Part shown: in pieces, positions 11,450-23,009 of the stretch | Numbering within the stretch: position 1 is the stretch's first letter | Layout: each line of letters starts with the position of its first letter | Notes under the pieces: model-generated | What the model was told of the DNA's origin: nothing | Database searches by the model: none | Seen by the model: the letters and a program-made list of their open reading frames with translations, nothing else | Assembly: GCA_022453515.1 (NCBI GenBank) | Contig: JAJNNY010000011.1 | Span: 434,001 to 498,000 of the forward strand | From: Astrocystis sublimbata | Lineage: Eukaryota; Ascomycota; Sordariomycetes; Xylariales; Xylariaceae | DNA length: 64,000 bases | Reading direction: 5' to 3' | Translations under genes and position numbers: made by a program

Positions 11450-12959
11450 CTATTCCTTGAGATGTCGGTTATTTCTGGCATGATATTGTGCCTCGACGTC
11501 TCTTTGCACGTGGATCCCGCCTCCGACGTTTCTTTGCGTTTGAAAACCCTCCCGGCGCTCTTCCGGCGCATCCATTTCATTTAGTGGCTTGAACGTGCAT
11601 TCGGAAACCACTTTCCCCTCTCCCATTGGGACCAACCTGATAGAGCTATTGTCCCTACTGACGATGCGGTCTACACTGTCCGTAAATTCGGAATAGCCCC
11701 CAGACCTTCCTTTCTTGCCCGAGCTACCAAACGTAGCTAGGTAGAGCTTCTTCCCCGTTGGTCTGGAGTCGGGCGCTGTGCTGACAAGGCCAATTCTGCG
11801 GAAGAAAGGCTTGACGTAGGCATTGAACAAGGGTCCGTACGTCGGTATGCTCACGCACAAGATTCCCAGGTGTATCTCCAATGCAGCAATGATTCCAACC
11901 GAACATAGGGTGAAAGGCCAGTCAGTGGAGGACCTCTCGTCCGTCGTTACGACCTGCCTCCATATTGTAAGGGCAACAGTACTGTGAAAACGATCAGCAA
12001 CCATTCGGCCTTGGAACAAGGAGATCTGGAACATATAGCTGACTGAGGGACTCACACAAGACCAATACTAAACATACTGGTTACAGTTATCTTGTCTCGG
12101 ATGGACATCTGCAAGCGCCAAAGTATTGGCAATGGCAAGAGGAGGACGAAAGCATCAAGAACAAGATTGCCAGCAACTGTGGCACTGTCGCTGATCACCG
12201 GATCTCGGCACCAGCCGTCAGGTTTGGGGTCCCAATACTGAGAGAGAGGGATACAGTTGGTTAGGAAAACGGGAATAAGTGCAACTGCATAGTATCAGCA
12301 TCTGTCTACTTGCCGAGCGTTGCCACGATGCGGACAGGAGCTTGGATTGGCCAAAGACGACTTTTACATGAGAGCTAGGGAGATCACTCACCGACGTATG
12401 CGGCACACAACCCTATTGTGAAAAACACCCATTTCCGGAATGTCGGCGTAGTGTATATTCTAAGAAACAGGCAAAGCATCGAGAGCTTGCAGCTGGTCAC
12501 TCCGAGGACGTAGATGAATTCTTGGGCCACAAAGAGCTACAGAAACAAGTTGAATAAGTCACACTTTACGAATCGCGGCGCCAATGACTGTTGAAAGGAG
12601 GAGACTCACCTTAACTAGGGTTAAGAGAAGAACTGGCTTGATGTCTATGATGTGAAAACCCAGCCCCAAAGCCCAACCACCATATAGTCCGGTGAAACCC
12701 AAGGCCAACGACCATAGCTAAGTATAAAGTCGAAATTAGCTATGGCGACTGGTGTTGGTCATCTGAATCACAGTGTGCGACTACTTACGAGGGCAAAAAT
12801 AACGAATGCATCATCCCAGCGGAACTTGCGTCCAGAGATTCGGCCGGACCAAAAACGCAAGCCTATAGCAGTAAAATCAATGACTGTGAATATTATATCG
12901 ACCACGGTGAGTTCGCGAGCACAATGGCTGATTGTGTTCCAACTGTACGACGACGACAT
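11450..12959 (-). CDS. Pth11/rhodopsin-like seven-helix membrane protein
   Basis: This belongs to the large fungal family with a rhodopsin-like integral membrane domain, related to Pth11-type candidate receptors; the ligand is unknown. Five exons with matching phases: 12959-12789, 12717-12610, 12536-12392, 12284-12056 and 11981-11450, giving 394 residues. Introns are 71-107 bp with GTGAGT or GTAAGT donors except where noted by phase. Seven hydrophobic segments cover about residues 17-285. Family hallmarks: the RKFRWDDAFVIFAL motif after helix 1, CKLSMLCLFLRIY in helix 3, NCIPLSQYWDP with the extracellular Cys, GNLVLDAFVLLLPLPILWRLQM, and LCSVGIIAALEIHLGILCVSIPTYGPLF at the end of the domain. 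The last ~100 residues are a polar cytosolic tail. There is no CFEM domain, which classical Pth11 has. Confidence 0.88.
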
Positions 12960-13755
12960 GGCGTGTTGTGGCGATCTGAAGACCAGCCGATCTGATACGC
13001 CTAGGGAGTCTGTATTTGATTGCTGTTGCTCTTTCTTCTAGAGCCTGTGTTTTGGCAGAGATGAGAAAAGTTGTAGGGCCAAGGACGAACCGCCGAAGCA
13101 ATAAGCATAAGCGATTGTGAAGCATTTTCACTTTGCATTGTCTTTGTTAGGCCCTCTCTTTCAAGGCTTATTCGTTCCACGATCGGGATCAGAGCCAACA
13201 CTATACCCTGGGTTGAAGTAGAGTGGCAACCGACCCCGGATCTTCGATGTCCCATGGCCAGGGTAGCGCGTTGAGCCTACCACGTCCCTGGGAACGATAT
13301 GTCACGGATTAGATAATTTAGATACAAAAGAATCATAAGACCCTTCACTTCCGGAAAGGAAACATCGTCCGGGATGTAGACGCCGAAGAACAATGGCTAC
13401 CACCCGTTGTTAGGCGTAGCTGACGCCAGACCCGATGACCTAATCCAGTCTTTCTAGTCATAATAACATGCGCATCGCTTTGTTATGCAGCCTCCCCGCG
13501 ATTCGCCTGGGCCCTAGTTGCAATAAGACGTATATGACTGTGGAGGTTGGCCTTCATTCAACTACTATCGGCCTCCCCATGAGACAAGACAGCCTAAACG
13601 CCAAGGCCTGTGATGTAGTACAGCATTGACAAAGCGGTTATGCGTAATACTCGAATGACAAAGAAATGCTTTCTTCTCGAAGCAAGACTTTCTTTATGGT
13701 GGATTGGCAGAGGCAAAGTTGAGCAAACGTTGATTCGCAATATCCAACTCAAGGG
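12960..13755. other. Intergenic region upstream of the membrane protein gene
   Basis: About 800 bp, presumably with the promoter of the gene at 11.4-13.0 kb. Nothing else is recognised. Confidence 0.4.
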
Positions 13756-14186
13756 CTAATTAGAAGACCTGCACCAATACAATACATTTGCACTGATATA
13801 CTGCATATCCAAGGTCTCATAAAGCAGCCCCGCACTTGGATTGTTGTCGACGAGCAGATGGGAAGCATACCCATTCTGCCGTAGCAACATAATGCGAGCC
13901 GTTGTAGCCTTAGGTTTCCAATCTCCCGTATGGAGGACACACTGTCCTCATGTGTACGCCACCTCAGCCTTCACACCACCTGAGACTGCTCTTAGTCTCC
14001 CAAGCTGGGGTCGAAGTGTCTTTGTTCGAACCGCTTCTTTCACTATCCTATACCCTCGATACTCGTCCCGAGTAGGTAGGCCACGCTAAAGTAATGTCTC
14101 AGTTCAAGCCGTCCCATTGGTATCCCTCGGAGCAAAGAAACAGACCCGCGTACAGGATAGTCAATACCTAGGCCCTTATAGCCCAT
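13756..14186 (-). pseudogene. Possible decayed gene with a premature stop and frame change
   Basis: On the minus strand, a frame ending at TAG 13758-13756 reads like real protein for 64 codons (QCVLHTGDWKPKATTARIM, then LLVDNNPSAGLLYETLDMQY). It continues upstream past a single in-frame TGA (13950-13948) into another protein-like stretch (IVKEAVRTKTLRPQLGRLRA). Further upstream the protein-like reading moves to a different frame starting at an ATG at 14186 (GLGIDYPVRGSVSLLRGIPM). This could be a gene inactivated by a stop and a frameshift, or a multi-exon gene I have not resolved. I do not recognise the family. Confidence 0.25.
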
Positions 14187-14315
14187 AGACGCTTATAGTC
14201 CAACGTCTATGGAACTCATGGTAAGTCGATATGCGCGATCGACTCAAGTACCACAGACGACGCCGTTTGCGCCACTTTATTTGATATCGAGCTCGGAATT
14301 ACAAATTCCCCAAGC

Positions 14316-15183
14316 TTACGCCACCTGCCCCAGAACTCGGCGTCTCTGGGACAGCATATACGTATAAAGAATATAGCTTGCTAGATACTCGCTCAATCAG
14401 CTCTTTGTAACCATCAACCGTGCAGTTCGACAAAGACCAGGAGTCTAACTCACCCGGAAAGTAGGACAATAGCCCCAGCAAGAGATACGCTCTATAGAGT
14501 AGCCGCACACTCTCGCCCTCGACGAGGGCGAGATAGACAAGAGAGGCCTCGCTGAGAAAACCGATGGGGTACAGAGGGATGAAAGCGGTATATCTAATTC
14601 GCCGACCATTAGCTCCACCAAGTAAGAGCGACGAGGAAAAGCAGGATTCCAACGACGAAAAGGAGTCGAGCAGGACAAACGCAACGAACCTCAACCACCT
14701 CAGCCTATTCATCCCACTCCCCGTTCCCAGTCTCCCTCCATCTGCCCCTCCCCCTCCCCCTAACTGCGCAACAAAAAACGCGTAGCGCAGCACATCGGAG
14801 CATCCCCACGCTAAAAGACAGCCGAGGAAGCCCACACGCCCCATTGTGGTGGTCGTCGTCTCGTTGTCCCCTAGGATAAGTTCGGGGAAACGGTTCATGA
14901 CGGTCCATACGACGAGGTTCCTTCCGCCTACCTGGAGCGCCGCGGGGCCTGGCGATGCGCGCACGAGGCCTAGTGCTGCATGGGCTATCTCGAGGATTGC
15001 GGTGCTTTGAAGAATGGTTAGGTAAGTGAGTAGCCTGGTGGTGGTGCTGCCGCCGCTGCGCAACAATGCTTTGTTATTGCTATCATCGGCGACGATGTGG
15101 AGGACCACAAGGGCTGTTAATAAGGTCCATGCGAGTAGGGACAGGCCATTGTAGAGGAGGAGATAGCGGGTTTTGAGAGTCAT
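14316..15183 (-). CDS. phs1: Very-long-chain (3R)-3-hydroxyacyl-CoA dehydratase (PHS1/HACD)
   Basis: PHS1 catalyses the third step of very-long-chain fatty acid elongation in the ER: dehydration of 3-hydroxyacyl-CoA. The best model has three exons (15183-14690, 14593-14454, 14380-14316) and 232 residues, close to yeast Phs1. The catalytic Tyr and Glu fall in LYPIGFLSE (about Tyr173 and Glu180), with the same 7-residue spacing as in yeast. Other hallmarks are YLLLYNGLSLLAW, LEIAHAALGLVRASPG and YILYTYMLSQRRRV at the C-terminus. Both introns matter. The first (14689-14594, 96 nt) is a multiple of three with no stop, and the second changes the frame. Reading straight through gives a 294-residue frame with a false insertion and a false C-terminus lacking the conserved QRRRV end. 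Confidence 0.9.
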
Positions 15184-17720
15184 GATCTTGCTCGAGTGTA
15201 TGTGAATTTAAGGTGAGGCGAGTGGTAGTATAGTATGAGTGTTTTGAGATGTTTTGGTCCCCTTTCCCCTTTTGCCCGCCCGCAAACCCCGTCGTGAATC
15301 TGCCGAGTCTGTGTAATGCTGTACAAAGTCGAAATAGTGCGTGGATTATTCTATGAGTAGGCCTTTCAGGCTAGTAGTAGTGATATGATGTTGAAGTCGA
15401 CTTGCAACCGACTTGCTACTACGTACGTAAAGACTTCCAATGTTACCCTCCTGTAATTGATCGTTCACCCTTAAGGCCAAGCAGGCCTACATTGGGTGAG
15501 TAACATGATTACCTAAGTAGTTTGCAATATTCATGCCTAATGAAGAAATGTTCGGTCTAAATTAGTAAGTACCTACCTAGGTAGGCGAAAGGTGGGTTGG
15601 AAACTCCTAACCTTAGAAATCATCCACCTAAAGACTCGGGATGCTTGTGACGAAATAAGTAAGTCCTGGGATACTGGGATACTGATGAACACATTAGCAA
15701 GTTGTGACAGTGTAGAAAACTCGATGTTAATTGTGCGCCTAGAGGTATTAAGCCCTGATGATGACTAAGTTAGGTAGATAGCTACTATGGCAAATCCTAT
15801 TCTGTGTGTTGAAGTTTAGCTAAGGTTGTCTGTAAGTAAGTGTGTTTTTCTTTTTGTGGTTCTGTGTGGGTGTGGAAATCCATTTTCTTTGCATGCGGAA
15901 TCCGCATCTACACATGATCTAAAAGCTTGATATATGCTTCAGTACTAGGTAATAGGCCAATCATATGGGGCTGGCGTTCCTGCATCGACAATCCGGATGG
16001 CGGTTGCCTACATGCACCGGTAGATCAGGTGGGTGGGCGTGGCAACGGTTGGACTGATGGCCTGTGCTGAAGCTGCCCAGAGAGGTACTTGGGGAGTACC
16101 CCACCACGCGCTAATGGTGACGCGTGGATGACGCAGCAATAGCAACAAGTAACTTGCAGAAATACAGAGCCTTCATAGGGCATACACGGTTCCGCCCTTG
16201 GCGTGGAGCCGAGGCAGGAGGTAGTTACTTCAGTACATGAGGTAGCTACTAGGTACTGGTAGAAGCTTGAATTACAGCCACAGTTATCATTTCTGCATAT
16301 GTACATATTGTAGGCATCTAGATATATTGAGATAGGATATACAGTACACCTGTTTTTGTCTACTCCCTCGCGAATAGAGGTAGCAGCAAGGCCCACGGCG
16401 ATATAGGTATCGCCTGCGTATGTGCTTACCTGCCCGAGTTTGCCTATAGTACGGCAAGGATGCAGCTTCCAACGTTGCAGTTACCTCACTTTGCATACAA
16501 TTTAGGTATGTGCTCCGGGTACCCCTGGACAGGCACTTGGATGCTGGGGGGCTCGGGGGGCAACTTCAACGTTGCCGATGCCACCTCCCCAGCCAGAGCC
16601 AGAACCAGCGCCAACGCCAACGCCAGCACCAGCGCCAGCACCAGCATCAGCGCCAGCATCAGCACCAGACCTTGGAGACTTCGAACTATGGCTCCCGCAT
16701 AAAATCTCAGCGCCACAACCGGAAGGCCTGTTCATCATACCCTCGCGAAGAGCGAAGAGGGCAAACCTGGTCTGCTTAGCGCTATCCCGACTGTGATCCG
16801 ACTGTCGATGGCAATAGCTACGAGACAATTGTTGACGTAAAGTTTGGCACCTCATCGCACGCCTATTTTGAGGTAAGATATTCGCAACCGAGTGCGGCCT
16901 GACGAGGCACATGCACGCGCATTCTGCATCTTGGTCACCAAGGCACCCCGATATCCCGCTACTTGCTCTTTGCCGTGTTGACCCCCGAGTCAGGTCAACA
17001 TCGACGCTTCATCAGGCAAAGAGTTTCTGTAGTACACCCAGTCGCCGACCCGCGAGCACACCGCCAGCACTGTTCCAGCATCACTGAGCGAGCTGCCGAC
17101 GTGTCTGTCTTGCTGTCTGCTTCACTGGCCACTGCCAGCTCTGGCGACTACTCTGACTGCGCTTGTGCGACTGTCTCTGCTTCTCCGTCTTCATCCTCCC
17201 TTCTGCTTCGCAAGCCCAGCCGCTGCCGACTGCCTTACTTGTTGCGCCCAAACTGACAAGATATCGGTTACACAGGCGCCAGCCGCTGACAGATTTCAAC
17301 CTCTTCTTCCTGTCCGACATTGTCCTTGTCCTCGACTTCGATCGTATCTCGCGCGTCTCGAACAAGCCAACTGCTCAACCCCAGCGTCGCTTCCGTTGTC
17401 ATCTTCCATTCGGAACCAGCCTCCTCGCGCTGTAGCAACAGCCTCGGTGTAGCTAACCCTGCCGCGCGTTGCTCTGTGTTATCACTCAACGGACAGCGCT
17501 CGCGACGTGTATCGCATCATTCCAGTGGTTGCAGGCTAGCCCATTTCCCGCTCCTGTGCGTGCTTGGCTTGCTAGAGCTGCCTGGACTTTCAGATCCGAG
17601 CCCAGACACGTCGCAGTAGCTACTCGCCTGCTAAACTACCCATCACTCTCTTGTTCAACGTGTGCTAGTTGCAGTGCGAATACCGTGCTGCTGACTTCTC
17701 ACGAGCATGTCCTGCTTGTC
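15184..17720. other. Divergent intergenic region, 2.5 kb
   Basis: It separates phs1 from the Zn2Cys6 regulator. TACCTAGGTA-type motifs occur near 15.57 kb. The part nearest the regulator (16.9-17.7 kb) is CT-rich and probably its long 5' leader. A hexanucleotide repeat at 16.6 kb is listed separately. Short frames here are unsupported. Confidence 0.5.
16590..16672. repeat. CCAGC(A/G) hexanucleotide-like repeat
   Basis: About 80 bp is made of imperfect GCCAGC, ACCAGC and GCCAAC units. Because the unit length is a multiple of three and free of stops, overlapping frames are open on both strands here, giving Ala-Ser, Gln-His-Arg, Pro-Ala or Leu-Ala runs. I read it as a repeat, not a gene. Confidence 0.75.
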
Positions 17721-20646
17721 ATGACAGACGCCGCCATGGAGGAGGAACAACGCAGTTCCGCATCGGCAGAGCAAACCTCGACCTCGACCCCAGCCAAGGC
17801 ACAGAAGCACGAAGCGGCATCGGCCTCTGACGCCACCGGCCTCACTGCCCCATCATCGAAGCGCAGGCGAGGGTTGGGCATTGTTACACCCAATGCCTGT
17901 ACCGAGTGTAGGAAGAAACGTGCCAAAGTAGGTGAAACCCCCCACTTGCGAATGTTTTTTTTTCTGCTCTTTTTTTTTCTGCCACGATTCCATTGTATGC
18001 TGGCCTGTTTTTTGTCTAGCTCAAGGGGTGCGAGTAGAACGGAGAATGGGTCGTCCATGGGATGATGAACCAAGATTGACAGGTTCTCAGTGTGATGGCG
18101 AGAAACCGTGCGGTCGTTGTCGAGCCCAGAAAGATGTCGAGTGCCATTACGAGGTTCCAGTGCGCCAATCTAAAGAGAATCTGCGCCATGAAATCGAAAC
18201 ACTGCGAAAACAGCAGCAGGAGAGTAATAGCGTCTTCTCTGCACTAGTCCGGCCTGAATCATGGGAAGAGGTCCTTCGGAGGCTACAACGGGGTCAGCCC
18301 ATCGAAACTATATCAGAATGGCTGGGCAGCGCGCTCCGCGCTGGCAGTGGCAATGATACTGGCTCTGGCCGTGGCGGTCTGCCGAGCTATGCGCGGCCAG
18401 TAGAGTCTGCGTCGGGCGTGGCAATAGCCGTGTCCCTCCCGTCGGCCTTTGGAGCAGGTCCGACGGCAACAGGTTATGGAACCGACGCAATAAACCATGC
18501 TACGTCGTCGCACCCATCTGCCTTGAAGCGAGACTTCGATTCGAACAGTCCCTGGAATTTGTCGACACAAAGCCAGTCACAGTCACAATCCATGTCACAG
18601 GCGAGTACGCATCCCGAGGATATGCCATGGGGTCTAGAAATGCCACCGCGATCCCGTGTGGGGTCATGGCTTCTAGATCAAGATCAGACGGAGAACAACG
18701 CTCAGTATCGAGGGGTAGACCAGGTGCTAGCGCCTGTGATGTATCCGGATGCGAAAGTGCCCGCCAGCACGTGGACCAACATCACCAACGACTCGGCTCT
18801 CGTCCAGCACCTGCTCGCGTTGTATTTCTGCTGGGAATATCCGACTTTTGCGTCCTTGAGCAAGGAACACTTCCTCGTGGATTATGCGCAGGGCCGGCAT
18901 CGATACTGCTCGCCAATCCTGGTAAACGCTCTGCTCGCCTTAGGCTGCCGTTTCTCATCACAGCCAAACACACGTGCAATTGCCAACGAGCCCAAAACAT
19001 CCGGCGATCACTTCTTCAAGGAGGCTCTGCGACTCCTTTACAGGGAGGTAAACCATCATAATCTGACCACCATCCAAGCCTTGGGCATCATGTCCATCCG
19101 CGAGGCGAGTTGCGGGAGGGATTCAGAGTCCTGGTATTACGCCGGCCAGAGCGTGCGGCTTGCGATCGAAATGGGCTTGCATCGCCTTGATGACGATGGC
19201 GACCAGGACGAGCTTGCCGTCCAAGCGGCGACTTTCTGGGGCGCTTTCGCTCTTGATCAGTCAGTCTCAGCCCCATCATGTGAATCTAACAGGATAACCA
19301 ACATGGACAAAGTGCATGGTCGCTCGCCACGGGATCATTACCACAGTGCTCGAGTACGCCGCATTTGCCACCAAAACCCGCCATAGTCGACAGCATTGAG
19401 GCATCGCTGTGGGTATCGTACACAGACGATGGTAAGTTGGAAGCCTCAGGATTGGAAGACGCTACGATATGGCTAAATCATGAATCAGGAGCTCCGCTTC
19501 AGCGCTCCTGTGAGCAGCCGTCTAACGTGCGGTCCGTGTACAAGTGTTTCTGTGAACTCAGCGAGCTGGTCCACCAGTCCCTTTACATTTTACACTCGCC
19601 CGGGAGACCGCTGACCAGCCGCGACCTACTCAGTATATACACAATATCTGAACTGGTATGACAGCATACCTGAGGTTCTGCGGTTGGGCCATAATTTCAC
19701 ACCAGCTGTCCTCTTTGCCCAGTGAGTGTGGCATTGGATCCTCCATCTCGGAGCCCGTACCCAACGGCTGTCGGAGCTAACAACCCATAGCATGTATTAC
19801 CACTTCGCCATCTTACTTCTATTTAGGCCTCTGATTAGACTGCGGATCATCGGCTCTTCGCTGCTTCCGCTCGATGTCTGCTCTCAGGCTGCAGATGCCA
19901 TCCAAGGCCTCTTACGGTCCTACTCTCAACTTTACACGCTTCGTCGCACACCCTCGTTTGTGCCGTACTTTCTTCTAACGTCATCGATTATGCATCTAAC
20001 GGTTGGAGCGAGCGGCCTGGCTGGGACATCCCCAGCCCCCGAGTCGAGTACGTCTACTGCAAGACCGCATGAGAATTATGGTCAAGGAGCATCTTCCCCA
20101 AGAACAGGTAGTGGTGCTGAGGGGACCTCCTCTCCACCAAGTGCAACGACCACCAGGCTCAGCCCAAAGGTTACTGCCTCCATTAAGCAAAGCATCGCTG
20201 ACTTGGCAGAGATGGCGCCTTGTCACCATTTTGCCGAGCAAGCCCTTAACATCTTGCGTTTTCTGGGCAAGAAATGGAACATCAATGCCGATCTTGCACC
20301 TCAAACCCGGGACAAGATCGAGAACCTTGTGCGGCCGTCAACAAACAGCCTCAATTTCTTCGTGCCCAATGTGTCTGCAGGCGACTTCACTGCTCATTGG
20401 TCACGTCGGAAGCGAGAATCGTCTTCGTCACCCTCATCCATGCACAACGCTGCAGGTAGGATGGAGGGAGTTATCACAGAAGAGCAGGAAGATCCCGAGA
20501 GTCGAGCAAACCAGGAGGGTATAGCAGACCAAGAGGGAGTTTACGACATGGTTGAGAATCCCCTCTTCTGGCCGTTCCCGCAGCAAGGCCAGCCGATACT
20601 ACCAGAGGGGCGGCTACTCGAGGAGGCCGGATTTGCCCCATTGTAG
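17721..20646 (+). CDS. Zn2Cys6 transcription factor with fungal-specific TF domain, frameshifted in exon 4
   Basis: Predicted nuclear regulator. Exons: 17721-17927, 18091-19259, 19313-19431, 19489-19721 and 19791-20646. The zinc cluster spans the first intron: NACTECRKKRAK joined to CDGEKPCGRCRAQKDVECHY, spacing CX2CX6CX5CX2CX7C. It is followed by a coiled-coil (LRHEIETLRKQQQE) and the motif RLQRGQPIETISEWLG. The middle homology domain contains HRYCSPILVNALLALGCRFS, FWGAFALD, LPPKPAIVDSIEASLW, QRSCEQPSNVRSVYKCFCEL and MYYHFAILLLFRPLIRLRII. Exon 4 does not keep phase. At about 19639-19645 the frame giving LLSIYT must move by 2 bp to the frame giving QYLNWYDSIPEVLRLGHNFT, as if one CA of a CACA run were missing. 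As read, translation stops at about 19661, losing ~330 residues. Intron 3 (57 nt) is stop-free and in frame. The intron 2 acceptor (CAAAG) is weak. Such proteins are often labelled NirA-like, but I cannot assign a pathway. Confidence 0.85.
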
Positions 20647-23009
20647 AAAGGTGGAGGGCTCAGGTTTCATGATGGTAGCTTCGCTGGATTCCATGCATCC
20701 ATTGTTCACACGGAAGGCCAACTGTCGACCGACCACCTCGATTACAGCTGGAGTCCCACAGCTAGCTCCAGCCAAAAACGGTTTTATGATTTGTCCAGTC
20801 CCGGGTTCGGGCAGGCGTCAGTGTTGATACCCCTTGGAATAGAAATGGCGGCAACTAGTAGTGGCTAGCGTCGATAAATTTTAATGAATGCGCGATGGGA
20901 ATTTCCCCATCCACGAGAATCCGGCCGAATCTAGGCCGCGTAGCTCGCAAATTCCTCGAGGGGATACTCGTGACGTTGTCCAGGTTTCCTAGCTTCCTAG
21001 CTTCCAAATACCCCTTAGCGGTTCTGTCCCATAAAACGCAATCAGGGCGACTATCCATATGTCATGGGCGAGCTGAGGGAAGTGACAAAGCGCAAACGAC
21101 ATGTCATTATGACATGTCGAGCGAGCAACCTGCGTGTGTGCGTGGCATTCGGGGCGTGTGGTAGCGGCAGCAACATGCGCAGCACGACGGTGGATACATC
21201 ACACCGGGTCGCTCGCGGTGAACGGGGCGCGATGGATTTACATATGCGAACACATCATGAGGTCACAGTCGCGGCAAGATAGTATGGGGTTGCCGAGATC
21301 ACGGGAGAGCAAGTCGGTTTCCGGCAAAGGTGGGCAGGAGGAGTGAGTGGGCTAAGAGACAACAACGAGCGTGTGGCCCGTGAGACAGTGAGATCATACA
21401 GTGAAGTGAGATCATAGACAACAGCGCAAGCTCTACTCGGTACGGTACGACAAAAACGTTGGGCATGTTGCTTGGTCCGAGCCTCTTCGCCTCTCGTCTC
21501 TTGCCCACCACTACCCCAAGGCGATAAACGTCGGGCCAATGACAGCTGCAGCGACCCTGGGCGAGGTTGAAACGAAAAGGACGAGAAACTTAGCCTTGTC
21601 AGCAACGGGGAGAGGCAGGCCAAGCCTATTCGGACTAAATATAACAGATCACTGGAGGCAGCGGGACGTGGAAGTGCGACGTGACTGGACGGCGGCGGCA
21701 GCGTCATTGGCTGGTGCGACCCTTCCCTCGGGGCGATTGTTTCGAAACACCAGAGCGGGAATCCATGGTGCCATGGTGCAGAAGACGCCTCTCACGCAGG
21801 TCGGCACTGGGCACTGGGCAGGCTCGACGAGGTCACGACGGATGGTGTGCGAGTCTTTGGTCTTTGGAGGAGCGCGGCGATCTCCTGAGCTGTTTCAGGT
21901 TGCGCCCGCGAGCGATCGCGAGGAGAGAGAAAGGGGCATAGCGCGATGCTTCTTGGCTTCTGCTTGGCTTGGCCCCCTGCCCTGGCCCTGCTCGGCCCCT
22001 GCTTGGCTCTCGGGCGATCCTGGACTGTTCCTGGCCGGTTGCTGGGGGGTGCTAGGGGGGGCGGTCGGTAGGGATGTAGAGGGTAGAGTAGAGACGCTAC
22101 GAGAGCGGCTTCTGCGCGCGGGCCACGACTCTCTCTTAGGTTCTCTTCTTGGACGTGGGGAATCGCTACGATCGGCCGGCCATTCAGAGCTGGTCAGGGG
22201 TCACGGACGGCGCTATGGGAGCAAAACGAACCATTGCGCCTCTGCGCGCCCAATGAGCACGCCTCCTCGCCACGACAAGTCCGCACGCTCGCGCTCGCAC
22301 GCACACACACACTCACTCGCTCACAGCTCACAGCTAGGAGCTAGAAGCTAGAAGCTAGGAGCACCTAGTTGCCAGAACAGATCAGCCAGAGCCAGATCAG
22401 GCATCGGAGTAGCGCCAGTCGTAGCGCCAGCAGCAAGCAGCAGCATGCCCACCATGCCGTGTACCTTACCTTAACCTGCCGAACCTAGCAGATAGCAGCG
22501 ACAGTTAAACATGGGCCGTGGTCGCTGCATGGCCTGCATGGTTGGTCTGTCTGTCTCCTGTCCTGTTCCTGACTCCCTGTCGTGTCCTGTCCGTGGAGTC
22601 GCAGTAGTAGTCGCACTCACTCACTCAGCCCGGCAATCAGTTGAGAGGGCAGGCATCGTATCGTGTCTGGTCTGTCGATATACATATCACCCACACGACT
22701 GCCACCTGCGCGTGCTGGGGTCCCCAAATCCTCCGACCTGACGACCTGGTCATTACTGCTGCTCTTGGCCGATTCTGTCCCAGCAATCCCAGCGCCCACG
22801 CTTTTGAACATCGCTCCTCCTGCGAGCCGTCTCTCGTTTCGTTTCAACTCTCGTTAAACAATCGTCACCACAAACAACATCGTTGCCCTGTTCACACTTT
22901 CTTCTTACTCCACCTTCCCGTCGCCCTCGCCCTCACCCCCCACCTCTTCGTCGATCGTCAACCGAGAGGTAAACAGAAACCAAACCAAACCACACTCCTT
23001 CCCAGTTGC
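20647..23009. other. GC-rich region upstream of the C2H2 gene
   Basis: This is 2.4 kb between two co-directional genes. GC-rich sequence around 21.5-22.4 kb keeps a 270-codon frame open by composition (Ser/Arg/Gly/Leu-rich, no motif), which I do not accept as a gene. AGCTAG/GAAGCTAG direct repeats occur at about 22325-22370. The last ~300 bp is CT-rich and looks like the leader of the next gene. Confidence 0.5.

Noticed and set aside
14299..15183. Uninterrupted 294-residue version of PHS1
   Set aside because: It keeps a 96-nt intron and misses the second intron, losing the conserved C-terminal YILYTYM and QRRRV sequence.
16486..16912. Several overlapping frames at the CCAGCA repeat (Ala/Leu, Gln/His/Arg, Pro/Ala products)
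   Set aside because: All are explained by a stop-free repeat with a unit length divisible by three; no supporting start context or homology.
21539..22351. 270-codon plus-strand open frame upstream of the C2H2 gene
   Set aside because: The frame is open because of high GC. It is Ser/Arg/Gly/Leu-rich with no domain, ends in a repeat-rich stretch, and lies in what looks like promoter or leader sequence.
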